DNA of 64,000 nucleotides from Alentia gelatinosa (Eukaryota; Annelida; Polychaeta; Phyllodocida; Polynoidae), in NCBI GenBank assembly GCA_950022655.1, contig OX465584.1, positions 50,326,723 to 50,390,722 of the forward strand, in the 5' to 3' direction. This document shows, one piece after another, positions 23,036-34,765 of the stretch (positions are counted from its first letter, which is position 1; the number at the start of each line of letters is the position of its first letter). The position numbers were made by a program, and so were the translations under genes. The notes below the pieces were generated by a model. The model searched no databases. It saw only the letters and a list, made by a program, of their open reading frames with translations, and was not told the DNA's origin.

Positions 23036-23224
23036 AAATCTAATTGACCCTCGGATTAAATGTGTATGTTTGTTTTCGTGTATATCAAAATGTCATCACA
23101 CTTTGAACAATTGTGACATAAACCCAAATGAGAATTCATTGTCGGATGGACTGGTAGACTAATTAACATTCTGATCTGGGATTTCTTTGGCTGGGTGTAA
23201 CATGAACCATATGTATGGTTTCAG

Positions 23225-23253
23225 CAACGAGTATAGAGAAACTCTATACTCGT
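23225..23253. mobile_element. micro-palindrome insertion 2 (29 bp) with 9-bp duplication
   Basis: Arms AACGAGTATAGAG and CTCTATACTCGTT around AAA. Bordered by TGGTTTCAG at 23216-23224 and again at 23254-23262. Same core as insertion 1 but different flanking duplication. Confidence 0.85.
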
Positions 23254-23494
23254 TGGTTTCAGGTATAAGCAGGTCTTAGTTGGTTTATGTAACGCATCAC
23301 CTCATTGGTTGTTTTGTCCCTGTGTCTATGGTAACCGTGAAGATCACTGTTAGAGGTGTATCTTGTTACACCAGATATCGCCGCAGTCCTAGATCGGAAC
23401 AGAAAGGTGTAAATATTAAACACTGGTGCAATTTCACCCCTCTCTGCACCAGCTGAAAAAGAGAGGACAAAGAGATGCAGGTTCCTGTTGCCAT

Positions 23495-23560
23495 GGCGAC
23501 CCCGAGGTGTGACGTGTCAGCGTGACGTCACGTCGTCCTGGTCACGTGTCGTAATCCCCG
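23495..23560. promoter_or_regulatory. CRE/E-box cluster
   Basis: A perfect palindromic CRE TGACGTCA (23523-23530), TGACGTG just upstream and an E-box CACGTG (23543-23548), in locally GC-rich sequence followed by a CCAAT word. Suggests bZIP/bHLH binding; no transcript is evident. Confidence 0.4.
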
Positions 23561-24256
23561 CTCCTGAGCCTCCAATCATCGGCTTTATTCTATTGTCTGT
23601 GGGTGGAGAGTGGAGACGCATTGTCGCCGTAATAATCTCAGGGGAAAAGGACACGTGATTCTGTGTCTGTAAAAGTCTGTTCCCATTGACCGATAATTCG
23701 GCACCGATCTGCAGTCGGGAACCACTGGTCGATTTCTTTTGATTTCTTTTAGGTGAATGGAAACGAGACTTTCAGAGAAATTCTACTGATTGATTTGACT
23801 AAGATTATTCAATTAGACTACCACCGACGGATTTTCTCACAGACTGTATGACAGAATCAATACGCTTTCATTTCGTTTGTGGTTCTCAATGTTAATGTAT
23901 GATTAAAATCGGTGTGTTTCTGAAAAATACAGTAGAAACAGAGCATACACTGCACCCGCCCCGATTATATATATGTTACTGACGTGTAGTCGATAGCATC
24001 ACCGATAGAACTTTAGAGGAACTCTTATAATCGATGCCATTTACATCGGCCAATTGAAAGGGCTTTTAAGCTGTTTTGTAAGAGGACTAGCGAATACGAA
24101 CACACACTTTAGTTGAAGAAGGGCCACCCATAAAGTAATTACGCAAAAATACCAGTTATCAGTGGATTTTCCTCCTTATCATTGGCTTGCCATAGAGGGG
24201 GTTTAGCCTCGTCTCATGATTATCAATGGATTATAACACCTGATAACAGCAGTAGT
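23561..24256. other. non-coding stretch, nothing recognised
   Basis: No gene. Short CACCGATCTGCAGTCGGGAACCA-like sequence near 23700 is inverted near 60020. Confidence 0.35.
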
Positions 24257-24345
24257 CCCCTAGCCTGGAAGCCTGGCCTATATCTTCCTCACATATTAGG
24301 CCAGGTAATGCCCGCAATTTTTCTATAATGCATTGTGGGATTTGA
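24257..24345. repeat. dispersed repeat, inverted relative to 36650-36765
   Basis: CTGGAAGCCTGGCCT, TTAGGCCAGGTAA and ATGCATTGTGG occur in the same order on the opposite strand at 36.7 kb. Confidence 0.65.
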
Positions 24346-25984
24346 ATTAAGCCGGTATTCGACCAATGCTTTTTGGATTTTGCGTTGGTTACCCGCAAGA
24401 GGGCGTGGCGAAATCGTCAGTTTTTAGAAAAACATTCTAATAAATCAACCTTTATCTTTAGAAAGGTTACCAATACTTTATTTTTTTACCATCTTTCTTT
24501 ATGATAAGGCATTTGTGGAATCTCGTAAGGGAGAGAGGTTCTGCTGGTTCTCTTTGCCACTGTGAAGAATCCGGGAACAAGCGTAAATTCAAGGTCGCTC
24601 ACTCGTTGCTCAAGCTGTATTTACCTGTCCCATTATTCATTAGGGAAGATAACAAGTCCCCCAACTACAGTGCGCTTTCCTGGTAGACGATGGAAGAACT
24701 AGCAATCACCCTGTGTTGTTTAGAGTATCACAAAGCTTGGTGCAGACCTACTTTACAAGCAACTGTGCATTAGTAAAATAGACGAAAAACGCCTCTCATT
24801 GCATCGGAATGATGGGCGGCACATGTCCGCCTATTTTCCTCCAGTATAAACGACAGCTTTAACTAAAAATAATCTAATTGTGGGTCACAAGGACTAACAT
24901 TGTTGTGCACGCGTTCCGTTTCATGTCACCCCAAATTACTATTTCTCTTCTGTGATGTGTTTTTTTCACGAGAACAGAAATTGGCTTCACTTTTCCCGGT
25001 GACGCTCGTTGAAAAAGCGCCATGTTTTAATAGCAGCGTCTGTGTGGCGTCTGTGGGACCTATTTAATCACGAGGACACCTGGCGACATGACCTCATTCT
25101 ACACTCACCCCCGGGTTTCGGTGGAGAAAGCATATTTAGGAGCTCTTCCCTGGGCCTCGGGTGCTACAGCCTTTGTGGGCGATTCTTTTGTTTTGATCAA
25201 TGCTATTAGGTCAGCCGGGGTGAGGTCGCGCTTTGCGGGCGGAGGGGGAGGGGGCGCATCGGCCACAATTTGGGGTTTATTCATGGAAACTGGGACGAAA
25301 CTAGTGGCTAGGCTCACTTTGGGGGGTGGCTCGACAGTTTGGCATCATAGGCCATGGCAGTGATTGATAATTGGGCAATTATGAAGAATAATAGATAATT
25401 TAATGCCATAATTCCACGCTTTTTGGTGGCAAAGTCAACTTGTGATCAGATGTTCATGCAAGAAAAAGAGAATATTAGCACGGGTATAGAATAGATATGT
25501 CTGTATTTAATACTTAGGCGTTGATTTCAAGGCATATATGCATGTATATAAGTTATAATGAGATTTGCTTTCTGTAGGTCATATATTTAAATATGATCTC
25601 TGTTAGGTTAACAAAGAAAACAAGAAATAAATAATAACAGGAACCACAATAACATACGTGTGTGTAAAGTGAGTTTTACCAAAGAAGAAAACTATAAATT
25701 AATCGGTTATACTCGTATCACAACATAAGTTTTAAGTTTACTACAAACCTATATGAACAAGTGCCCATTTCGTTCTGTAAATACTAATTAAAGATCATTG
25801 AAGAAACACAGGAACTGCTTCTTTGATACATCCACGGAATAATAAAAATGTGAAACGGGATTTCATGAATACCTTCTAAATATAATTTCGTTTCTGTTAC
25901 AACAAAATCCGTACCGCAATGAAGAAAAATGTGGCTACATTGATTCTGATAATAAAATAGAATTAGTCAGCTGTGGGGTCTATT
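24346..25984. other. AT-rich non-coding stretch
   Basis: No convincing gene. A 71-codon proline-containing frame on the minus strand (25105-25317) looks protein-like in composition but has no recognisable domain. Confidence 0.4.
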
Positions 25985-27608
25985 GTTAGTCTAATTAGTA
26001 AATGACTTTTGCACTTGGTGGCAGCACAAGTCACGTGCACGCGTGGCAGCGTTCACCACCCGGCGAGACCCCCATACCTGCCACCCCCTGCCGGGAAGCA
26101 ATGGTAGCGCCCAGTGACTCACAGGGACCGATCGATATTGTGAAAGCACGGAGCGCTATCCATGTTCCGGGGCCCAGGCGTGCATATATTATGAGGGAGC
26201 GGGCGGCGGGCCGTGCCCCCCGCCTCCCGGCCGCCGCCTGCCGCCCGCCGTACGGTCCAGGCCCCGGAGAACCTGTATAGCCATAGCGGCAGGAGGAGGC
26301 TGAGCCGGTGGTGGACAGAGACCCTGTGTGTGTTGTTATTACCATCTGTCCATCTCCCTGTCCGCACCTGTCAGTCTAACACTGGACCTCGGCGAGTTGA
26401 CAGATAGTCTGAGGGATCGGTGAGGGCGATAGGACGAGTGTAAGGAGGAGGAGAAGGCGGGAGAGAAAAGAGGAGAGGAATTGTGGGTGTGGAACGCTGG
26501 AAGGCTGCTCACTTGGCGGTTTTTGGCGCGTTCCTACGCGACCGAGGCGCATCGTGCTGCAGTAATACAGGGTCAGCCGCTGTCCGCCACCCCCGCGTAG
26601 AACGCAGTGTGCGACAGAACATCGGGCAGACGACATTTAACCAGAGAACGCCAGGAGAACGCCCAGACTGTGTCTCCAGCATCCCCATCCTCTGTGTGCT
26701 ACTGTCAGCCCGCCCGCCTGCTGACAGGCCGCCCCAGGGGCCCCTCCCTCTCACCAGTGGACGTGGTTACACGAACGCCGGCCGGCGTCTGGACCCGAAC
26801 GCTTCACGGAACGCGGGCGTCTCGTACCGCACGAACGCGCATACACACACACCCTCCCACCTCCCCTCCCTCCCACACACACCGCCCGGCACCGGCAGTT
26901 CCACTACGACCACTGCACGCCTCACAGAAGTCCTGTCCCGGTGGTTTCAGCCGTGCGCTACACTAGCTTCGAGGGTTGTGGGATCTGATCGTATCGCCGC
27001 GCCACCGGCTGTGTGTTGTTTCTTATATTATCGTCCACCACCATTACTGCTACCAGCACGGTGAGGATCGACTGTACACGGCCCTGACCTAACTCAGACC
27101 TCTGAACGCTCTACCCTACGCCTGGACCCGGTCGGATTATATACCCGCACAGTGGTACTTGCCGCTCACCAGCGACCCGCACTTCTTTACAGTAGAGCGG
27201 TTGTGAACACGGGGGGAACCAGCGGCAGTGGGGAGTGAGCGCACCACGCGGCCGTATTTCACACTACGAGCACAGCGCTCGACGCCTACATACATTCCTC
27301 GCCCAGTCAACTCAGGGATCCCATCTTCATCATTACCATCCTCATAATAACCCAACATCATCACGGTTTCGTAACTGCCATCCACACACACAGGGTGTTC
27401 ATCATTCATACCCCACCAGACGACTTTTCACAGCACACGACATTTGACAGCACACGCAGGGATATACCACGCGGGAGTCGCAGCCGTTCGGATTTACACC
27501 ACACGGATTTTGATATACACTCACAGAGGAGTGGAGTTTGTGTTGCACACGCCGGGAGTTGAATAGGAAAGTAATTTGTTCCTCTATAGTTACCAACCAT
27601 CAAACAAC
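25985..27608 (+). promoter_or_regulatory. GC/CpG-rich promoter-like region and 5' UTR
   Basis: GC content rises abruptly, with a core at 26190-26280 of CCGCC/GGCGGG runs and many CpG dinucleotides, in contrast to the AT-rich flanks. The block leads to a start codon with ideal context at 27609 and a consensus donor at 27654. The long frame at 26483-27064 has no ATG start and is a by-product of GC richness. A CpG-type promoter for the downstream exon is the best reading. Confidence 0.55.
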
Positions 27609-27653
27609 ATGGCTAACCGTACTCCAGTCAAGAAGGTTCCCATCCACCTCCAG
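27609..27653 (+). CDS. likely first coding exon of an unrecognised gene
   Basis: ATG in strong context (A at -3, G at +4) starts a 15-codon exon, MANRTPVKKVPIHLQ, ending CAG|GTAAAT in phase 0. The short basic N-terminus is not recognised. The rest of the gene would lie downstream. No in-frame acceptor could be identified with confidence in the remaining 36 kb, so the first intron would be very long. It may be an alternative promoter of the gene starting at 14100, but exon 2 there ends in phase 1 while this exon ends in phase 0, so they would not share the same next exon in frame without further exons. Confidence 0.5.
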
Positions 27654-28264
27654 GTAAATTACCCTTCTTTGTTTATTATTTTGGGAGCGTTCACTATTTA
27701 TGACGGGGGGGGGGGGCACATTTGTCATTGGGATGGGGGGCTTTTTTTGGTAGTCCAAGGGGAGGGAGGAATATTTGTTGTATTCCCATGAAGGCGGGCA
27801 TTTAAAAAAAAAACTGATTCATCTTGCACAACTGTACTCCCAATCATAGATAATGACCGGTCCCTTGATTTTTCTGTTGCCAGTGTAACATGCCCTGTCC
27901 TAGTGGAGATGAGGGGTGAATACTGTAGCTATTTCTTCTACTGGTGAAGGATACCATGGAGGTGTATGCTCCAGGTTGGACTAGTCAGCCATGGCCCGAC
28001 CCTGTCACTTCACTGCAGTACCACTGTGTCTCTGTCGTGAACGTTTCACAGATATTGATTATACGTCCGCTTTCCCATTGGCCATTTTACTGTGTAGCAT
28101 ACATTGTGCCTCTAATAAATACTAGTTAGAACTTGTTTTTTGTAAAGATGCCGCCTGCCAAATTTTAATGACAACCTGCCAGATATCGTGGAGGACAAAT
28201 TGATAATTAACCCGAGCTGGCCCAGTTTTCCTGATGCGACAGTCATGATGAAGCCACAGACAAC
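27654..28264. other. start of a presumed long intron
   Basis: It includes a G-run near 27703-27714. Nothing else recognised. Confidence 0.35.
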
Positions 28265-28312
28265 TGCACGTGTTGTATTACGTGTGACGTCACGTGTGAC
28301 ATTACGTAATGG
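28265..28312. promoter_or_regulatory. dense CRE/E-box/bZIP cluster
   Basis: Within 45 bp: CACGTG (28267-28272), palindromic TGACGTCA (28285-28292) overlapping a second CACGTG (28291-28296), and TTACGTAA (28302-28309). It lies about 0.6 kb inside the presumed first intron after exon 27609-27653, a common place for regulatory sites. Occupancy is inference. Confidence 0.5.
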
Positions 28313-28794
28313 CGGCTCCAGTCTCGATACCCAGAACCCCCCCCCCCCCTAATAGACCTTTCTCCGCTCTGCAAAAAGTGAAGCTGGCTTCATAGATACG
28401 CGGCCAAGTTAGCCAAACAATTAAATAGCAACATATCATTTAGCATTAGAGGATAGCGTGTGTGAGCCTAGTTCATTTATAATACCTGTTTGGATGATCT
28501 TCAAAGAAAGTGCGGTCACCCAAGTAATTCCATATATAGGGTTTAGATAACACAAGTACACCTCACATGGCTGTACAATAACACATTGCCAAGCCTGGTG
28601 ATATTATACAATGTACCTATCTTTATCTATGTGAAAACCGAGATAATTATCAACTGGACAGTCCATACACGATAGTATGATACTCCACTGTGTCCCAGCG
28701 GTCATATCATTCACAACAGCTTTGCTATCACCCCAACCGTTCTCACGGGCGATGATCGGTTATTACCTCTACGTACGTGATGCTCGATTCTCGT

Positions 28795-28925
28795 CGGGAA
28801 GAGGTGTTACCGGGTCAGTGAAGTGTATATTAAAGAACATCAAGTTCACCGATTCTCACCGACCCGACAGATGCATCGGGTGTGATCGGGAAAAATCGGT
28901 GTGTCGATGTCTTATCGGCTTTATA
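28795..28925. repeat. right part of a Harbinger-like MITE (relative of 15978-16266)
   Basis: CCGGGTCAGTGAAGTG, CACCGACCCGACAGATGCATCGGG and a terminal ATGTCTTATCGGCTTT match the 16-kb element. The left end is not clear. Confidence 0.6.
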
Positions 28926-29662
28926 TCCCAATACTATACTAGGTGTGAGACCAAATTATGCATTGTTTGACCGAGCGACCGCCTTATCTAAACAATGCAC
29001 CGCTGGGCGGCGCTGAACGGTAAATCATGTATTGCTGCACCCTTTAAGCCGAGGGGATCATCCCTGACCTTATCTATTGGCCATTCATGTAGGCCACAGT
29101 TTGCGGTAATATTTGGGGGGAAAAGTGCGCTGTATCTGTGCCACTTATTTGTAGGAAATTGTCGTCTGCTACTGTCCGATCACGTGACCTGGTTTCGCGT
29201 GTGTGTGTGGAGCTTCGATCCGGCGCTGAATGGTCCTCGATCAAACTTGTTTTAGTCACAAGGACGCTTTGTCTCCATGGCAACCTCCGTCTGTTTGATT
29301 ATTCATGTTATCCCACTACCAAGTTGACAGGGGCTTGTATGACAAGTTAGGGTTGCCTGTAAATTCATGAGAAATACCCGACTGGCATATATAGGGCACA
29401 AACATACAAGAGAAGAGGTGCGTTTTTCAAAAGAAAAGAAAATGCTGACGTTTGGAGTACATGTCGTACTTTTATTTGATAATGACATTATTCTTCATTG
29501 AGACCTAGATATAGACTTGCCCCCGCCTCTGAATCCTATGACAATTAATTACGGGACCTGTCTGCTGTTTTAGAGGAAACTTCATATTGCAGAGTAGTTT
29601 CAATTTCTAGTAAATAGAAAGTAATCGATTGTTTTGTGGAAAGTTGGCGGTAAGGTTCGATA
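28926..29662. other. non-coding stretch, nothing recognised
   Basis: No gene or bounded repeat seen. Confidence 0.35.
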
Positions 29663-29715
29663 TGTTGACGCGTTATAATACATGAGCGTTAGCGACTGTT
29701 TTGCAAAGTCAAACT
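29663..29715. repeat. hairpin family copy at 29.7 kb
   Basis: GTTGACGCGTTATAATACATG, then GAGCGTTAGCGACTG and CAAAGTCAAAC. Confidence 0.7.
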
Positions 29716-30115
29716 TAAATTTTTAATTGAACGGTAGTGCTCTATTGAGTTCACATACATTTTCAATGGGGATTCTGTATTCAATAGATAATAAATGTCC
29801 GTAATTAAAGACTTAAGCGAGTATCCCCGAATGTCCATAATTAAAAACTTGAGCAAGCCTACCCGAGATGACCGACTCAATTATGTCGGTCATAAAATCT
29901 CTTTGATGTGAGTCATTGGCAAGTCGAGCCTGACTCAGTGCGGAATGTGGAAACGTCGGGCGTTCTCGCAGATGGCGAGATGTCGGACTAGATTCTGGTT
30001 GTTGACTCTGGACCAGGTGGGGTGGATCCTAAACCGAATTACTCCAGGGTTTTATCGTAACCCAACACACTCTCCCAGCAGATCATTCGTGCCGCCTGTC
30101 TCTGCAGCAACCAGA

Positions 30116-30225
30116 TCACGTGAGAGGAAGTGGGACTACATTTGGATGGCAAACCACGTGACAGGAAGGGGGACTACATTTATGTAGCAAACCACGTGAC
30201 AGGGAGTGGGACAACAATCAGGTGC
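30116..30225. repeat. 38-bp tandem triplet carrying CACGTG E-boxes
   Basis: Three units with CACGTGACAGGAAGTGGGAC-type sequence. The CACGTG hexamers start at 30117, 30155 and 30193, exactly 38 bp apart. Could be a small enhancer-like cluster or simply a minisatellite. Confidence 0.8.
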
Positions 30226-31111
30226 AAAACCACTAATATTATAAGTAGAGGGAAAAAAGTAATGAGTTAATTGAGCTGTTTTTGCCTCAGCCTTAAACTG
30301 CCATGTTGTGCCTCTAAAGTTGATGAGATTGCCCCTCTACCGAGTTTCACAGAACGACAAATTTGCTTCAACATCATTATAACACTTTTGTCGCCCTCCT
30401 CAAACTCTTGTAGGCACCCTCGAAATCCCCCATAGCATTTCACTTCGACGCCCACTTGTATTATAAGCTTAAAAGCTGAACCCTGAGAAAATCTGGAAAT
30501 TCAAACAAACAAATCCTCGAAGTTTGCAGGGATCGAGAAATCTGGACGCAGGAGTATGGTCCCAAATTTGATTCAAAGCAGGTTCCTTGGTGCAGAGATA
30601 GGAGCTGCGGTTCAAGGCCTGTGCTTGGAGAGCGGGTGGCGGACTGAGACGGGACTCAGACGGCGGGGATAGTAACGTGTGGTGTCTCCACATCAGATTA
30701 AACCAGAGATAACAACTCGCGGCCACAGTGGACCACACAGATAAGATAGACATAACAAAACACTTCACAACTGATGTTTTTTTCATGCCTCTTTGATGAC
30801 CCGCACCATCAAATAGAAACTCTGTTATGTCGCCAAGTTTTATTGTCTCTTCGAAAGACTTGTAAGTCACAGTGCAAATTGATAACAGTATTCTCACGAA
30901 TACGCTTACAGATAAGGAGCGGCGACTAGAACGCTGTGGTTATAGTCCATGTTATCCACATTATAGATACTTTTTTTTATAGATACATGTATATTACATT
31001 GATTTAGATATTAGACAACTTTCGGCATGATCTATTGATAAATGTAGCTTATAGATCTTATACACAGGCAATACTCGATAGTCTTCTGGACATGCAACCG
31101 TAAACCAGAAG
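30226..31111. other. non-coding stretch, nothing recognised
   Basis: A 142-codon minus-strand frame (30469-30897) lacks an ATG start and recognisable domains. Confidence 0.35.
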
Positions 31112-31535
31112 CGCTTGACGCGTATTAACCCTTTAAGGGCGAATGATGCCTCAAGGCATCATCCAGCCCAGGGCGAATGATGCCTTGAGGCATCATCCAG
31201 GCCAAGGCGAATGATGCCTTGAGGCATCATTTCTCAAAAATCTACAAAATCGTTTAAAACAAAAAATAATGAAGGGACATCAATGAAATTTATACAGAAT
31301 GTATGTGTGATATCATTATTAATATTTCTATTAAAAAGAAATAAAATATCTAAGATAATATATCATGTCACGTGATTACAAAATTGAATTATGGGTTTTA
31401 ACTACTGTGTGCCCGTCCCCTAGCGGTTTAAAGTGCCACCAGCACCCGTCCTCCAGGCGGTAGCTTGGCCACAGGCACCCGTCCTTAAAGGGTTAATGCA
31501 TGAGCGTTAGCGAGTGCATTACGAAGTCAACCTTA
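31112..31535. repeat. hairpin family copy interrupted by a nested MITE
   Basis: The left half CTTGACGCGTATTAA and the right half TGCATGAGCGTTAGCGAGTG...CGAAGTCAACC are separated by the element at 31129-31492. Rejoining the halves through a single TTAA gives the same arrangement as the uninterrupted copies. Confidence 0.85.
31129..31492. mobile_element. piggyBac-type MITE at a TTAA site
   Basis: The ends are CCCTTTAAGG and CCTTAAAGGG, flanked by TTAA at 31125-31128 and 31493-31496, as piggyBac-family elements are. The left part holds three tandem units of GGCGAATGATGCCTTGAGG, each with a GATGCCT/AGGCATC hairpin, and the right part has two CACCCGTCC blocks. No transposase. Confidence 0.85.
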
Positions 31536-32599
31536 ACTTCATTAACAGAGCCGCATGTCCACAAAACTATTGTTTTTTTGTATTTATTATCCATCTTGAA
31601 TGAATTGAATTAAACCGAGGAATTAACAAAATATAGGCTATAACATTAGGGGAGACTAGAATTCTCACCGAACAAAAACAGGGGAAGAAAGCGCCGAACC
31701 TGAGAGGAGTCCTGCGTGAAGAAGCCGCCATGATAACATACCTACAGAAGCTCGACACGTCTGTGTAAGGCCGAGTCTGCTGAGTCAACAGGAGGCGGCT
31801 TATCGTGGTGCAGTGATATGTGCCATATGGAGCTAGCCCGCCTCTAAAGGCAGTCCCAGCCTAAAGGTGCCGCCTAAAGTTGTGTATTTACACACGCCAT
31901 GTCGCTGATACCGGGCAGGCAGCCGGAAACGGATTACGGCAGGTCGCACAACCAGCAGCGCGATTCGTAATACGCTACGTCTCTCGCCGGGTGAGCGGCG
32001 GACAGTAGGCGGCATTAAGTAAAACCCTGGATTATTCATTTACATTGGTTCAGAGCGACTAGACAGACAAAATAAACTAATGCCAACCTACCAAGAAACA
32101 CAACATAAACCTTTTTAAGATGTTTCTCCAAATTAATAGTTAAGTAATTATATAATAGAACCAACCACTTGGCACTTTCCCTATAATAATAAACATTTCT
32201 TGCCACTCATAACTATTTTGAGCCCTAAAGGCATCACTTTCAATGAATCTCTACATGGATAGGAAGATTGGAATAAGCTTGTAATAACATTATTACACCA
32301 TTTTGGAGTATTATATCCAGTCTGTTAATATAATGAAATTAGGCTTAGACACTGATATTACAGTTCTGGCAATGGCACTCTCCAAACACAATTCTGCAGT
32401 CTCTTCCAGCACTTTCCTAGATCTCCCTCATATCTACAGTTAACCGATGAAAACTCGTCTCGACCTGTGACAGATGATGGTCAAACGATGATCATGTTTG
32501 TTTTCATGGTACATCAAGGCATCATGCCATCATCGGTATTATTTGTTTCTGTAGGAGCAGTGGTATATGGGACGGGGTAGGGGTACACATAGTGACATA
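31536..32599. other. non-coding stretch, nothing recognised
   Basis: No gene or bounded repeat seen. Confidence 0.35.
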
Positions 32600-32750
32600 C
32601 ATATAGAGAACTGGATCGAGAGTGTATAAATAAAGGACGCCCCAGGAGTTTGGGTGCACAGTCATCATCATTGAGGCGAAGCCAAGTGATGATTACAGTG
32701 CATCCAAACGAGTGGAGTATTGTTTATTTTATGATTCGAGTGTGGTTCTG
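32600..32750. repeat. foldback element, relative of 61820-61935
   Basis: GTTTGGGTGCACAGTCATCA and its complement-like TGATGATTACAGTGCATCCAAAC close around a GGCGAAGCC loop. The outer arms ATAAATAAA / TTTATTTTAT also pair. Confidence 0.8.
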
Positions 32751-34681
32751 GATATATCTCACCCCCTTCACTGACATTAAATAGCATCACAATATCAAAG
32801 TAATTCAAATTGCTTACGTATCAGGGAACATTAATCTCCATGTTGATGTCTTGCCTACCTTCAAATCCTGGCCGCTGATTGGCTAGTCGAGTATGACATC
32901 ATCTCGCTTCACCCTGCCACGACCATGGCGTGGTATTGTCACTTTAAAATTTTGTAATGTTATTCCTATGGCTATGCACCAGTATAGCTCCCATACATGA
33001 AAACCTGTCAAACCTTTTTTCCCCAACAATTTAGAATAAAACCTGTGTCCTGACATCCCTGGTATAACCTTCAAATACATTACTTGGGTTTTAGTGTCAT
33101 GGGTTTGGTATATTTAGGCTTACTTGGCGTGCTTGTGATGGACTCTGTTGAATATTGGGTGCAGGAACAGGCATCATTGGTATTTAGATAGGCTTATCAG
33201 TATTCAACACCTAATACATTGAGTGATATGAAAGGGCCAAGTATAGGATACTGCTGTGGTTGTGGTGTGATTTCTATGCCAGTCACACTGTGACAGCAGG
33301 AATGTACAACTCTATTGTCCCACAGAGCAGTGTTCAAGTGACAGCACTTGAGTACAGGCTGGAGTTGGACTTGAGGTGGCAGAGCAGGCTTAAAGCCCAC
33401 GCGTGCCATGTTTGACGTGGATGTTCTGAATCATCCAGTAGGATCTTTCAAAGAGCCACGGAAATCTGCGAGTTTTGTCTCGTTTTCCTGTTTTTATGAG
33501 ATATAACTCGGTTTCAAAGAAGATCTTTTCTATTTCTTGTCTGTTGGGACAACATTGTCAGCTGCATACAGATTTTATACTCTTTGTGGAACAGGTTTCC
33601 TCTCAGTAGGAATAGGGTGAACAATGTAAAGATGGCGTCCACTGAGTTGCCCGGATGTACGTTCTGTGTCATAGTAAATAGTCGCCGACATCCATGTTAG
33701 CCCTTAAAGTCTTTTTTTATGGAATAAGAATTTCGACCATAGGGTTGTCCCCCAGTTCCTATGCAAAAGCTCACCCGTTGAACATCGCTCTATGTCAACG
33801 GACTTGACAAACATTTGGGGTAAAAGGGTAATGCTTCAAGCACGTTCATTAAAACCCTCGAATGTCAAGGAAGAAATATCCTCAGGAATTATATTGCCCT
33901 GCAGAGAGAACTTTATCTCATCCCTGGTATTTTATCCTATAGACTCAACATTAGGAATTCGTACCCGACGCCCATTGAGTATGATGACGTCACAAATGCT
34001 AGCCAATTAATCAGTGATAGATGTGAGATAAAATCCGAATCGCACTCGATCCATAGCCACTGAAATGAAAGCCATTCTTTCTGGTTTGCTACGTATTCTC
34101 ACTTGGCTTTGACTCATGCGATTACTCTGCGACAAAAACTCATGGCATATTTCTAGTGAATATGGATCTCGATGTAATTTCTTCTCAGTGAATATTTGAA
34201 GTATTCAGTTGTAAATACAAGTGACATTCACACAGTTCCAGGTCTCACCCTCTTGGCTTTTGTTGGTTTAAACAGGCATGCCCTTAGGCTGCTTCAGCAA
34301 CAGAAGCATCTCTGGACTTACCACGCTCATTTTCAGGAATGCCTAGTAACCATGACAACGTTGCCCGGGGTAGCGATAATGCACTGGAGCGGGGTGCGGG
34401 GTGAGGGGAGGTAGATTGGCCCTCTAACGATGTGCGCCCTCCAGCGGTAACTAGCGCCAGCCACTAGTAGTGTCCAGGTGTCGGGCGTCTATCAGGACCG
34501 GTATAATATACACCCGACAGATAGGACATGCAGATCTGGGTCAAGGTCATTGTAGGACATCAAACATGATGTTAGGAATAAAGACTAGCATAAACAGATT
34601 TCTATAGGCTGTGTATGTAAGAACATTTTTGGTACTCGCACTTAATGCATTGAAATAATATCTCAGTTAATAATATGTCAG

Positions 34682-34682
<1 letters not shown>
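32751..34682. other. non-coding stretch, nothing recognised
   Basis: No coding exon, RNA gene or bounded repeat identified. A small fragment near 33940 shares ACTCAACATTAGGAA with 40030. Confidence 0.35.

Positions 34683-34764
<82 letters not shown>
34683..34764. repeat. (TA)n microsatellite, about 82 bp
   Basis: Uninterrupted TA dinucleotides, then ATATATATAGCCTTAAA repeated twice. Confidence 0.98.

Positions 34765-34765
<1 letters not shown>

Noticed and set aside
25105..25317. Proline-rich minus-strand frame that looks protein-like
   Set aside because: Only 71 codons, closes at stops on both sides, no recognisable family; kept only as a note in the region entry.
26483..27064. A 193-codon open frame in the GC-rich block
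   Set aside because: It starts at GTG, not ATG, has low-complexity composition and no domain, and GC richness alone lengthens frames.
30469..30897. A 142-codon minus-strand frame
   Set aside because: No ATG start, no recognisable domain or splice context; compatible with chance.
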